From Bog-756 sp963745955 (lineage in GTDB: Bacteria > Actinomycetota > Acidimicrobiia > Acidimicrobiales > RAAP-2), in NCBI GenBank assembly GCA_963745955.1, contig CAVUZI010000007.1, forward strand, positions 124,001 to 188,000: a DNA stretch of 64,000 nt, written 5' to 3'. Position numbers and translations under genes: made by a program. This document shows, piece by piece, positions 45,885 through 55,100 of this stretch (positions are counted from its first letter, which is position 1; every line of letters starts with the position of its first letter). The notes under the pieces were generated by a model that ran no database searches, had not been told where the DNA came from, and saw nothing but the letters and a program-made list of their open reading frames with translations.

Positions 45885-45992
45885 TGACGGAGGCCACGAC
45901 AGAGCACGGAGCCACGACGGGGCACGACAGAGCCCCGGCCGAGCCACGACGGGGCGACGACAGAGCACAGAGCCACGACGGGGGCACGGCGG
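45885..45992. repeat. GAGCCACGACGGGGCACGACAGAGC tandem repeats
   Basis: Four imperfect units of about 25-30 bases (core GAGCCACGACGGGGC-ACGACAGAG) lie upstream of the SDR gene, whose TACATT -10 box comes right after them. No ORF is supported. Confidence 0.7.
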
Positions 45993-46011
45993 TGCCCGTT
46001 ACATTTGGACC

Positions 46012-46818
46012 GTGATACGAAACCATCGACCTCCCAACCGATACGACGGCAAGGTGGCCGTGGTGACCGGAGCCTCGTCGGGCATCGGGCGCGGCCTGGC
46101 CCTGACGCTGGCCGACCGGGGCGCGTCGGTCATCGGCCTGGCCCGCCGGCGCACCCTGCTCGACGAGCTGGCCCCGCTGCTGGCCCAGCGATCGCCCGGC
46201 AGCACCACCGAGGAGTGCGACGTGGGCGACGCCGACGGGTTCCGCCACACGCTGGCCCGACTGGAGGAAGAGCGCGGCGGTATCGACATCCTCATCAACA
46301 ACGCAGGTGTCGACCTCATGCTGGCGGTGCCCGACGGTGAACTGGCTACGGTGCGCGAGGTGTTCGACGTCAATTTCTTCGCCACGGTGGCCGGGACGCT
46401 GGCCGTGCTGCCGGGCATGGCCGAGCGCGGCTCCGGCATCGTGGTCAACGTGTCCTCCGACTCGGCCCGTGCCCCCGAGCCGGGTCAGGGAGCCTACGCG
46501 GCGTCGAAGGCCGCCCTGTCCGCCTTCTCGGAGTCGGTGGCCCACGAGATGGCCCACCGCGGGGTGTCGATCCACGTCCTCTACCCGGGCTGGGTGCCCA
46601 CGGCCATGGGGCTGCCGGGCGACGGGGACGGCGGCTCGCTGCCGCCGAAGATGGTCCGCCGGACGGTGGACCAGGTGGCCACGTTGGTGGCCGACCGGAT
46701 GGGGGGACCGCGTATCGACATCAACGCGGCCCGGTTGCCGCTGCTGGCACCGATGGCGCGCACGTTGGCGCCCGTCTCCTACCAGAAGGCCATGCGCCGC
46801 TTCGCCACCACCGGTTAG
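46012..46818 (+). CDS. short-chain dehydrogenase/reductase (SDR)
   Basis: 268 residues. Rossmann motif VVTGASSGIGRGLA, NNAGVDLM, catalytic Ser in VNVSSDSARAPEPGQ and YAASKAALSAF with Tyr-x-x-x-Lys. GW-V-PTAM follows the family. It is a classical SDR with NAD(P) and unknown substrate. GTG at 46012 with TACATT 6-7 bases upstream, so a leaderless start is likely. It is nine bases upstream of the SRPBCC gene. Confidence 0.9.
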   Translation: MIRNHRPPNRYDGKVAVVTGASSGIGRGLALTLADRGASVIGLARRRTLLDELAPLLAQRSPGSTTEECDVGDADGFRHTLARLEEERGGIDILINNAGVDLMLAVPDGELATVREVFDVNFFATVAGTLAVLPGMAERGSGIVVNVSSDSARAPEPGQGAYAASKAALSAFSESVAHEMAHRGVSIHVLYPGWVPTAMGLPGDGDGGSLPPKMVRRTVDQVATLVADRMGGPRIDINAARLPLLAPMARTLAPVSYQKAMRRFATTG

Positions 46819-46827
46819 CCTGCGGGC

Positions 46828-47316
46828 ATGGTCAGAGGCGAAGGCACCACGGTGGCCAGGGGGGTCACCCCCGACGAGGTCTTCGACTTCGTGCTCGACC
46901 CGGCCCAATACACCAAGGCCGACACCAAGATGGTGTGGGTGACCAAGCTGGCCGACACCCCCGACGGGATGCTGGCCCGCGAGGACGGAAAGTTCCTCGG
47001 TCGGTTTCCCGGGTCGGTGATCACCCGGTACCGCTGGGACCGCCCCACCAGCATCGACGTGACGCTGGAGCACGGGGTGCCACAGAGCCTGCACGCATGG
47101 TTCGAGATCGAGGCCGTCGACGGCGGGACGCGCATCCGCCACGTCGAGGAGCTCGAGTTGGGGCACGGTCCCCTTGGCTGGCTGCACGACCAGGTGGCCG
47201 GCAAGTGGTTCGCCCAGTCGGTGGACGCTGAAGTGCGCGAGATCGGGCGGCTCCTCGAGGCGGGCGAGCGGGGCCGGGGCGTCGCCGACGACCGACGACC
47301 GACGACCGACAACTGA
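46828..47316 (+). CDS. SRPBCC (polyketide cyclase/dehydrase-type) lipid-binding-fold protein
   Basis: 162 residues. MVRGEGTTVARGVTPDEVFDFVLDPAQYTKADTKMVWV is the START/SRPBCC entry, with ITRYRWDRPTSIDVTLEHG and the helix GWLHDQVAGKWFAQSVDAEVREI at the C-terminus. It probably binds a hydrophobic ligand. TAGCCT six bases before the ATG can serve as a leaderless promoter, though the SDR stop is at -10. Function unknown. Confidence 0.8.
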   Translation: MVRGEGTTVARGVTPDEVFDFVLDPAQYTKADTKMVWVTKLADTPDGMLAREDGKFLGRFPGSVITRYRWDRPTSIDVTLEHGVPQSLHAWFEIEAVDGGTRIRHVEELELGHGPLGWLHDQVAGKWFAQSVDAEVREIGRLLEAGERGRGVADDRRPTTDN

Positions 47317-47344
47317 CGACTGACGACTGACGACTGACGACTGA
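47287..47344. repeat. 7-bp tandem repeat CGACCGA/CGACTGA
   Basis: At least seven in-register copies of CGAC(C/T)GA run through the last codons of the SRPBCC gene and across the gap to the stop of the NAT gene. It is a slippage-type microsatellite between convergent genes. Confidence 0.85.
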
Positions 47345-47349
47345 AGCGG

Positions 47350-48153
47350 CTACCGCTCGGGAGCGGCGAGCCGGCCCGACGGGTCCACCGTCACCCCGGT
47401 GAGGCAGAAGCGCGAGGCCAGGAGGTCGGGGACGGCCCCGGCATCGACGGAGGTGGTCGTCGTCGCCCCGCCGACGGGTCGTTCGATCAACACGGCTTCG
47501 TCGTACACGAAGAGCGAGAGGCACCGGTCGGCGGCGCGTGATCCGGCCATGACCCCGGTCACGAAGGGCGAGTCGGGATGGGTGGCGGTGAACCAGTTGC
47601 TCACTTCGATGTCCACCGCCGGGACGGGTTCCGGTACGAACCCGTACATGTCCGACCAGCCGTCATCCTGGAAGGTCTGCAGGACGAGCTCGGTGCCGTC
47701 CTCCACCAGCCGGTAGCGCCAACCCGACTGCTCGGATTCGATCCCCGTGGCCAGCGGCACCGGATCCAGGAGCCCCCCGCCCCCGAAGCCCACATCGGCG
47801 ATCCAGGGCCCGGATTCGTCCACCACCCGGAGGAGGAGGTGGTTGAGCGGCCGGGGGCCACCGTCGGGGCCCATCCGCACCCGGGCCAGCATGGGCGCCA
47901 CCTCACCGATGTCGAGGGACTGCTGGGCGGCCATGAGGAGCAGGTTGTGCTCGAAGCAGTACCCGCCCCGCTGTCGGGCCACCATCTTGTCCTCGAGGTG
48001 GGCGATGTCGAGCGGGACGGGGCGGCCGGCAAAGGACTCGAGGTTCTCGAAAGGGATGGAGGTGGCATGGGCACGATGGAGTGCGGCCAGGCCGGCCGGT
48101 GCGGCCACTCCGATGCGGGCCAGATATGCGTCGACGTCCTCGAGTGGCGACAT
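47350..48153 (-). CDS. nat: arylamine N-acetyltransferase
   Basis: 267 residues. The catalytic triad is Cys66 (RGGYCFEHN), His105 (NHLLLRV) and Asp120 (WIADVGFG), in the canonical order and spacing of prokaryotic NATs. The opening FENLESF and RGGYCFE are diagnostic. It transfers an acetyl group from acetyl-CoA to arylamines or hydrazines. In mycobacteria nat is linked to cholesterol-derived acyl-CoA turnover, which would fit the acyl-CoA cluster at 23-33 kb, although distance prevents any operon. Frame intact. Confidence 0.9.
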   Translation of the reverse strand: MSPLEDVDAYLARIGVAAPAGLAALHRAHATSIPFENLESFAGRPVPLDIAHLEDKMVARQRGGYCFEHNLLLMAAQQSLDIGEVAPMLARVRMGPDGGPRPLNHLLLRVVDESGPWIADVGFGGGGLLDPVPLATGIESEQSGWRYRLVEDGTELVLQTFQDDGWSDMYGFVPEPVPAVDIEVSNWFTATHPDSPFVTGVMAGSRAADRCLSLFVYDEAVLIERPVGGATTTTSVDAGAVPDLLASRFCLTGVTVDPSGRLAAPER

Positions 48154-48185
48154 CACCGCCCATGGTAACGGGCGGCGCCGGAGGC

Positions 48186-48803
48186 CTACGGGGAGGGAGC
48201 GCGGAGGACGGCGATCCGTCGGGCCAGGTTCACAGCGTGGTCGCCGAGCCGTTCGTAGAAGCGGGCCAGCAACGTGACCTGGGATGCGACGGGAGTAGGC
48301 ATGGCTTCGGCGGCGATCTCGTTCATCAACCGCTCGCGGAGGATGTCGATCTCCTTGTCGTCCTCGGCCAGCCCCGGTGCCTCGTCGCCCCCTTCACCGT
48401 AGGCATCGGCCGCGGTGTGCCACATCTCGAGCGCCACCTCGGTCATCCGCTGCACGATGCCCCGGCTGAGTGGTGACATGTCGACGCCCAGATTGTCGGC
48501 GGCGCGCTGGGCCACGTGCTCGGCCAGATCCGCGCTGCGCTCGAGTTCGGGCAGGATGAGCAGGATCCCGATGAGCTCCCGCAGCTCCGGACCGCGGCCG
48601 GGCCGGTCGATCTGTCGCCAGACCAGCATCTCGACCTCGGCGGTGAGGTCGTCGACGGTCTTGTCCCCGGCCACCACCCGGCGGGCCATGTCCAGGTCCC
48701 CGTTGAGGAGGGCATGGGTGGCCTGGGCCAGCGCCTCGGAGACCAGGGCGAACAGCTGGCTGACCTTCCGGTCGATGACCTCCACCTCGTCGGGCTGCTC
48801 CAT
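48186..48803 (-). CDS. phoU: PhoU-like phosphate signalling protein
   Basis: 205 residues from ATG 48803. Two PhoU three-helix bundles are visible. The first has KTVDDLTAEVEMLVWRQIDRPGRGPELRELIGILLILPELERSADLAEHVAQRA. The second has DDKEIDILRERLMNEIA and VTLLARFYERLGDHAVNLARRIAVL, the second family repeat with E/D-x-x-E-R-x-x-D-x-A. It binds metals and modulates the PhoR/Pst system. No pst or phoR gene lies in the window. Intact. Confidence 0.9.
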   Translation of the reverse strand: MEQPDEVEVIDRKVSQLFALVSEALAQATHALLNGDLDMARRVVAGDKTVDDLTAEVEMLVWRQIDRPGRGPELRELIGILLILPELERSADLAEHVAQRAADNLGVDMSPLSRGIVQRMTEVALEMWHTAADAYGEGGDEAPGLAEDDKEIDILRERLMNEIAAEAMPTPVASQVTLLARFYERLGDHAVNLARRIAVLRAPSP

Positions 48804-48875
48804 AGATGAGAGAGACCATACCCAGGAAGGACGGGGGATAGTTCGCGAACTCGTCACCTGGAGGACACCTGTCGT

Positions 48876-49157
48876 TCATCTCCACGCCCCCATCGACCGG
48901 AGGATCAGCGAGGCGGCGTCCGCAGCGGCCAGCCGGGCGGTGTCGACCACCGCGATCTCATGAGCCACCGACGGCACCAGGGCGCGCCACGGCAGGATGT
49001 CCTGGAAGTCGTGGACATCGGGGCCGGCCAGGTTCGCCCTCAGCATGTACCCGACCCACTCGGGATCGAACAGCCGCCACGCCGGCTCCCGCTCGCGGAT
49101 GAGTTCGGCGGTCCTGTTCTTGCCCTCGCCGAACGGGCCGTTGATCCAGACGATCAC
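48876..49157 (-). CDS. truncated P-loop kinase-like protein with altered Walker A
   Basis: From a GTG at 49157 the protein reads VIVWINGPFGEGKNRTAELIREREPAWRLFDPEWVGYML...VHDFQDILPWRALV and ends after 93 residues. The family (small P-loop ATP-binding proteins with WINGAFGSGKTT, LFDPE-x-VG and DFQDxPxWR) is normally about 170-180 residues. Here the Walker A threonine is lost (GEGKN) and the C-terminal lid and adenine loop are missing. It is probably a decayed or truncated gene. Confidence 0.6.
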   Translation of the reverse strand: MIVWINGPFGEGKNRTAELIREREPAWRLFDPEWVGYMLRANLAGPDVHDFQDILPWRALVPSVAHEIAVVDTARLAAADAASLILRSMGAWR

Positions 49158-49282
49158 CGCGCTCAACGTACCGGACGGCGCCGGCCCCCCCGGTTCGATG
49201 CGCCGTTGCCCACCGCCGCCGTTAGCATCTGGGCGCAAAGCGCCCGGACCGGGCCGGCATCCTGTCCATGGGAGGACGCGAC

Positions 49283-49846
49283 GTGACGAACCGTGCGCTA
49301 CTGGTCATGGACGTGCAGAACGCCATCGTGGACCGCATCGGCGACGGGTCATCGGCGTTCCTGTCCATGCTCGGTCGTACGGTGGCCGCGGCCCGGACCG
49401 CAGGGATACCCGTCATCTACGTCCGGATCGGGTTCAGACCGGGAGCGCCCGAGATGAGCCCGAGGAACCTGACCTTCACCCGGATCGCATCGGGGGCCTT
49501 CGACGAATCGGACCCCGCGACCCAGATCCACAGCGCGGTGGCCCCTCGCGCCGGCGACATCATCGTGACCAAGAGGCGGGTGAGCGCTTTTTCGGGAAGC
49601 GATCTCGATGTCATCCTGCGATCGCTCGGCGTCGACTCGCTGGTGTTGACCGGCATCGCCACCAGCGGGGTCGTCCTGTCGACGCTGCGGCAGGCGGCCG
49701 ACCTCGACTTCGGCCTCACCGTGCTGTCGGACCTGTGTGCCGACAACGATCCCGAAACCCACCGCGTCCTGATGGGCAAGGTCTTTCCCCGCCAGGCCGC
49801 GGTCATGACCGCGGCGGAGTGGATCGAAGCCTCGCCAACCGACTGA
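49283..49846 (+). CDS. isochorismatase-like cysteine hydrolase family protein (Cys-less site)
   Basis: 187 residues from the GTG at 49283, preferred because GGGAGGA lies 7 bases upstream. An in-frame ATG at 49268 would put that site inside the gene. Catalytic Asp in LLVMDVQNAIVD and Lys in VTKRRVSAF are present, but the nucleophile loop is LTGIATSGVVLSTLRQA. The usual C(V/T)E pattern is replaced by GVV, as in a known actinobacterial subgroup. So cysteine hydrolase chemistry is doubtful and the reaction is unknown. Single gene. Confidence 0.8.
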   Translation: MTNRALLVMDVQNAIVDRIGDGSSAFLSMLGRTVAAARTAGIPVIYVRIGFRPGAPEMSPRNLTFTRIASGAFDESDPATQIHSAVAPRAGDIIVTKRRVSAFSGSDLDVILRSLGVDSLVLTGIATSGVVLSTLRQAADLDFGLTVLSDLCADNDPETHRVLMGKVFPRQAAVMTAAEWIEASPTD

Positions 49847-50019
49847 CGTGGCGCACGGTCGACACTCCGATCCCGCTGGGCGCTATGGTCCGAATGGGTC
49901 GAGCCCAAGGCGGGTTGGCCAGAGCATCAACACTGCGTCAGCCGATGGTGGCCAACCTGGCCAACGTGATCGTGGGCTGGCACGTGCGGGCTGTTGCCAG
50001 AACGGAGGACGGAACTCGT

Positions 50020-50493
50020 ATGGCCGATGAGTTGAGTGTGTCCGAAGAAATAGCCGCTCCGGCAGAGCGTGTGTGGGCGATGGTCTCCGACGTGACCCAG
50101 ATGGGCAAGTGGTCGCCAGAGAATGAAGGCGCGGCGTGGCTGCGGGGAGCGACCGGTCCGCAGTCAGGCGCACAGTTCCAAGGCGTCAACCGCAATGGCA
50201 AGAAGGAGTGGACGAGCGTCGGCACGATCGTCGATTGCGAGCCCGGTCGCCTGTTCAGCTTCCGCATCAAGGCGGTCGGCCTCAAGGTGGCCGAGTGGCG
50301 TTACGAATTCGAGACCACCCCGACCGGATGTCGGGTCATCGAGACCTGGATCGACCAACGTGGCCCCGTCATCAAAGCGCTCGGGAAGCAGGCGACCGGG
50401 GTGAGGGATCGCGCCGCCCACAACCAGATCACCATGCGTCAGACCCTCGAGAACCTCAAGTCGGAGGCCGAGTCCGCTCCCGCTTCAGGCTGA
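50020..50493 (+). CDS. SRPBCC family protein
   Basis: 157 residues, ATG at 50020 behind ACGGAGGACGG. It begins LSVSEEIAAPAERVWAMVSDVTQMGKWSPENEGAAWL, a standard polyketide-cyclase-2 start. It continues GAQFQGVNRNGKKEWTSVGTIVDCEPGRLFSFRI and ends in a long amphipathic helix (VRDRAAHNQITMRQTLENLKSE). It is probably a hydrophobic ligand binder. No partner is visible. The gap before it (49847-50019) shows nothing else. Confidence 0.82.
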   Translation: MADELSVSEEIAAPAERVWAMVSDVTQMGKWSPENEGAAWLRGATGPQSGAQFQGVNRNGKKEWTSVGTIVDCEPGRLFSFRIKAVGLKVAEWRYEFETTPTGCRVIETWIDQRGPVIKALGKQATGVRDRAAHNQITMRQTLENLKSEAESAPASG

Positions 50494-50677
50494 AGTGAAT
50501 TCGGTTCGCCGATCGACGATGATGATTCCCGATCGGAGGGTATTCCTACTGAGGCACTGACGAGATCAAGGTCTCGTTGCACGAAGTTCATCTGCACGTG
50601 GCACCTCCCCGCCGTCCGGGTAACCGCCGCCGGCCCAGCTGTGCACGTCGGATGCCCAGGGGGCTCGGGCGCCGGGA

Positions 50678-51805
50678 CTACTTGATTCCCGTGGCGACAA
50701 GCACTCCGAGGGCGGCCGCCATCGACAGCGGGACGGCGAGAACTCCGATGCGGCCGGCCTTGGCCACAGACGGACTTGCTCCCGCCGACCTCGCCGCTCG
50801 CAGCCAGAGCACCCAGGCGAGCGACCCGGTGACGAAGAGGTTCGGGCCGAGGTTCAGTCCGATCAGCAGTGCGAACGGGTGCTCGGGGGTCCGGGCGGCG
50901 AGCAACGAAGCGGCCGGGAGGTTGTTCACGAGGACGGAGGTGGCCGCCGCCACCGCCGCCGTTCCCCAGACATCAAGGTGCGAGAGGAGCACGGAGGGAC
51001 CGGCCCACACCCGCCCCAGGGTTCCGAGGGCCACGGCCACGCCGAACAAGCCGGCGAGAAGGGGGATGCCCAGTATCCGAACCACGTGGCCGGGTTGGTC
51101 CCTTCCTGCCGACAGTCGGATCCCGATGGCCACGACCCCCACCACGGCCACCGGCAGCGCGGGCGAGTGCAGTACGAGGACCAGCACCGCCGCGGCCCCG
51201 ACGCCCAACAGGCCGAGTCCGATCGTCGGCCTGTCCGTTCCGGCCACCTCGTCCGTACTGACCCGCAACGAACGACGCTCCACGACGGCGACCACCCCTG
51301 CGGTCACCAGGAGCGCGACCAACGCCGGGGCCCACATGTGGGCCAGAAAGGAGGCACCCGTCATCCGAACGTGGCCGAGGACGATGAGATTGGTCAGGTT
51401 CGAGCCGGGCAGGAACAGCGAGCCGGCGTTGGACAGCAGCAGGCACCCGTAGAGAAGGGGGGCCTCACCCTCTCCCCTGCTCCTGGCCGTGTAGACGAGC
51501 ACCGGGGTGAGGAATGCCACTGAGGTGTCCAGGTTCAGCACGGCGGTCACCACGGCGACCATCACGGTGGCCCCGGCAAACAGGACGATCCCGTTGGATG
51601 AGATCCGGGCCAACCGGTGACCGGCGGCGGCAAAGAGCCCGTCGTACTCCGCGACCAGACCGATGAGAAGCAGGCCGGTCACGAGCACGAAGGGCGACCA
51701 GTCCTGGGCCGCGGCCGACCGGGCGTCCTTTGGACTCGCCAGGATGGCCGCGATCAGCCCGACGAGACCCAGCGCCGCGAGAAACCACGGAAAGTAGCTC
51801 AGCAT
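50678..51805 (-). CDS. ArsB/NhaD/SLC13-type permease
   Basis: 375 residues from ATG 51805. About ten hydrophobic segments; FLTPVLVYTARSRGE, LSNAGSLFLPGSNLTNLIVLG (motif similar to the SNxxS-x-x-x-P-x-x-N-P-x-N-L of ArsB/NhaD) and the second repeat TSVLVNNLPAASLLAARTPEHP, with the NNLP signature near residue 318. These are the paired re-entrant loops of the ion-transporter superfamily. It moves anions such as arsenite or dicarboxylates or exchanges Na+/H+. The substrate is undetermined, with no ars genes adjacent. Confidence 0.8.
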   Translation of the reverse strand: MLSYFPWFLAALGLVGLIAAILASPKDARSAAAQDWSPFVLVTGLLLIGLVAEYDGLFAAAGHRLARISSNGIVLFAGATVMVAVVTAVLNLDTSVAFLTPVLVYTARSRGEGEAPLLYGCLLLSNAGSLFLPGSNLTNLIVLGHVRMTGASFLAHMWAPALVALLVTAGVVAVVERRSLRVSTDEVAGTDRPTIGLGLLGVGAAAVLVLVLHSPALPVAVVGVVAIGIRLSAGRDQPGHVVRILGIPLLAGLFGVAVALGTLGRVWAGPSVLLSHLDVWGTAAVAAATSVLVNNLPAASLLAARTPEHPFALLIGLNLGPNLFVTGSLAWVLWLRAARSAGASPSVAKAGRIGVLAVPLSMAAALGVLVATGIK

Positions 51806-51990
51806 CCGAGTCTGTCGCCCGTGCTGTTCCGCAGAAGCGTCCACTGCCCGGAGTCTGCCAGAGAGTCGCCTGGGCCCGACCACGACGATGAATCGATCGG
51901 GATCGCCTTCCCCCGAGGTGACACTCGAGCACGGCCGGCTGGCGACCACAGGCGCCGGTCACGGGGGCTCCCGCAGGATGGTCGGCTGAC

Positions 51991-52150
51991 ATGGAGATCG
52001 GATCAGTGACGATCGAGGGGTCTCCGACGGACGTCTCCGGGCCGACGCTGTTGTACAACGAGACCGACGAGGACTGGCTGCCGCACGCCCAGTTCTTGGA
52101 CGAGGACGGAATGCCGCCCTTCGAAATGGGCGGGCTCCTCGTGCAGGGGT
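51991..52150 (+). pseudogene. 5' fragment of an MBL-fold metallohydrolase gene
   Basis: MEIGSVTIEGSPTDVSGPTLLYNETDEDWLPHAQFL...GMPPFEMGGLLVQ is the N-terminal ~53 residues of an actinobacterial MBL-fold hydrolase, which should continue SGDRTVLVDAGLG and the HxHxDH motif. Instead the frame runs into GSGCERDVHRFGFFAG and stops. The junction near 52148 coincides with the 3' end of the leftward IgGFc-like gene. It looks like a deletion or insertion breakpoint. Confidence 0.6.
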
Positions 52151-52169
52151 CAGGATGCGAACGTGACGT

Positions 52170-55100
52170 TCACCGCTTTGGTTTCTTTGCAGGATGAGCC
52201 TGGGACCATGATTTGCATCCGCCGTTCTTTCCCCAATTCCAACCGTAATGGCATGTCGGCACGGGTATGACCTTTTCGGTTTCTGAGCCGAACCTGCTGG
52301 TGGACGGCTTGTTGAGCGAGTCGCCGGAATACGACGCCTGCCACTGGTAGGTCCCGGGCGAAAGCGTGACGGGATTGGAGTCCGGCACCGAACCGTCGGT
52401 CACTGGGAACGTGCCACCGCTGGCCACAGATTTCCAGGCCCAGTATTTGAAATTGGACTTGGAGCCCGACTTGAGGGAATACGAGTGGGAGCCTTGCTTG
52501 AGGGAGTACACGGTATAGGTCACCGTTCCCGTGGCCTGCGACGCGTTCGGACCGCTGAGGGAAGCCGAGTCGGTGACCGCCGTACCGGCAAATACGGTGA
52601 TCTGGTCGCCCGACCACCAGCAGTGGCCGCCCCCGAAGACTCCGGTGCCCAAGAGCAGGGTCCGCAACTTCGTCGGCTGGGCCGCCGTCTGTCCCGTGAC
52701 CGTCTCCACCTCACCGTTGGTTCCGCAGGTGCTCACAGAGAGCAGGTCGTTCGTATCACCGGAGTACGAGGCCTGCCAGTAGTAGGTGCCCGCACTGGGG
52801 AGAGACACGGCGGCAGAGGCCGGGATCGAGCCCGGAGTGGTGACGGTCTCGGGCGTGCCACTGTTGACCACTACGGTGCACGCGGCATCGGAGTACACGT
52901 TGTAGGTGATCGTTCCGGTGGCCGTCGGAGCGTTGGGCCCGGTCAGCGTGGCCGCGTCGGTCACCGCGGTACCCTCCGGCACGCTGATCGAACCGCCCGA
53001 CTGACCGCCGCCCGAGAGCGAGGTGGTCGTTGCGGTCGGTGCCGGCGTCACCGTTTCGACCTCACCACTGGTTCCGCAGGTGCTCGTCGAAGGACTGGTT
53101 GTTCGTATCGCCGGAGTACGTCGCCTGCCAGTAGTAGGTGCCCGCAGTCGAGAGGGAGACGGGAGCAGAGGCCGGGAGCGAGCCCGGTGTGGTGATGGTC
53201 TCGGGCGTGCCGCTGTTCACCGCCACGGTGCACGCAGAATCGGAGTACACGTCGTAGGTGACCGTTCCGGTGGCGGTGGATGCGTTGGTTCCCGTGAGGG
53301 TGGCCGAGTCGGTCACCGGCGTTCCCCCCGGCACGCTGATCGAGGTGCCCGACTCACTGTCTCCCGACAGGGACGTGGTCGTCGTCGTCGATGTCTTGAC
53401 CGGTGGCGTCACCGTCTCCACCTCCGACCCGCAGGTGCTGGTCGAAGAGGCGTTGATCGAGTCACCTGAGTAGATCGCCTGCCAGTAGTAGGTACCGGGG
53501 TCCGGCAGGGAGACAGCTGAGGAGGCCGGGAGCGAGCCGGGGGTCGTGATGGTCTCGGGCGTCCCGCTGTTCACGGCCACGGTGCACGCGGCATCCGAAT
53601 ACACGTTGTAGGTCACCGTGCCCGTTGCCGTGGAGGCATCGGTCCCCGTGAGTGAGGCCTGGTCGGTTACCGAAGTGCTCTCCGGAACGGAGATCGTCGT
53701 GCCCGATTGGCCGTCGCCAGACAGCGACGTGGTGGTCGTCGTCGATGAGAGGGTCCATCCGATCGAGGCCGAGTTCGACGTCACCGAGCCAACTGCAGCC
53801 TCCTCGGTGTCTGTCCCACCTGCCGTTCCCGTGTAGCAATACTGGGCGGTGCCGTCGGCCGCGCTGTAAGCGAATCCGGCTGTTGTGTTCGGGCCCGTGA
53901 CAGTGAAGTCGACGCGAACCCCCGAGACCGGATTTCCATTCTGGTCGGTCACGGTCGCCGTTTCACATGCCGAGCTGCCGACAGCGTACGAGGAGGTCGT
54001 CGGGGCGAGTGCCACCTTCGACACAGTGGCGATGGGCGACAAAGTGAATCCGCCCGGGTAGCCGTATGCGTCATAGCCGCCGAATCCATAGACGGTGAGC
54101 CCGAAGGGCAACGAGGCGCTGACGTTGTGGTCACCGAAACCGACTGCTACTTGAGCGCCCGAGTAGGACGATCCGGTGATAGGCGTGAAATCGCTGGCCG
54201 GCAGATCAGTGCCGTCCAATTCGATACTCGATGTCTCAGAGGTCGGCGCCACGATATTGAGGTAGTTCTGCGTAATGGCCGGATCTGCGCCATCTGGTTC
54301 TGTCGTCACCGTATAGCTGTTGAGGAACTGCTCGGTGGGCGGGATGGTGATGTCCATCGGATCTGCGTCCGCCATGTCGGCGCTCTCGCCGTTCGAATAC
54401 TGCATCACCTGGATCGGATTGTTGGCGGTGATCGACGAGGCGCTCGTCAGACCGGTCTCGTAGAACTGCCCGGCGTTCAGGGTGGCGACGGACGAACCGT
54501 CGATGTCCACCGTTGTGTCGTTCTCACTGGCCATGAATCGGAACGTATCGCCCGATCGGGTGGCCAGCGGCTCGGTGAGGAAATCGGTCCCCCACGTGTC
54601 GGTGGGTGTCATCTCCTCGGCCAGGGTGTTGCAGGCAGTGTCGCCGGGAGGGACGTCGGCACAGTCATTACCGGCGAACACCGCCACCGGGGCGCTCGAA
54701 GTGATCGACGTCGAGGAGAGATCCCCTCCGCCTGTGTCGACGAGCTGATACTCGTCACCTTGATTGAGCGTCTCGGTATATGGCGTGCCTTGCGTGTACG
54801 AGCCGACGTTCTCGCTCGGCGTGATGGTCACCGTGGTGTCGTTCTGCGTTCCCACGACCTCGAACTGAGAACCTCCTCCACCGCCATAGCCTTCGACGAG
54901 ATAGGCATTGCCGAGGATCGAAGACGGTAGACCCAAGAACCCATCCGTTGTGTACTCGAGCGTGTTCAACCCGTAGGCAGACACAGGTGCGCCCGCGGTG
55001 ACGTGAATCGCTCCAGCGGTAACGACCGAATCCGACACGTCATTTTCGGCCGTCGATGGGACCTGGATACTGGTGACGATGCCCGGCGTGATGCTGAAGG

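Noticed and set aside
44899..47187. 762-residue antisense frame over the lipoprotein and SDR genes
   Set aside because: It is a shadow of two real genes, with composition typical of reverse-frame GC bias and no motifs.
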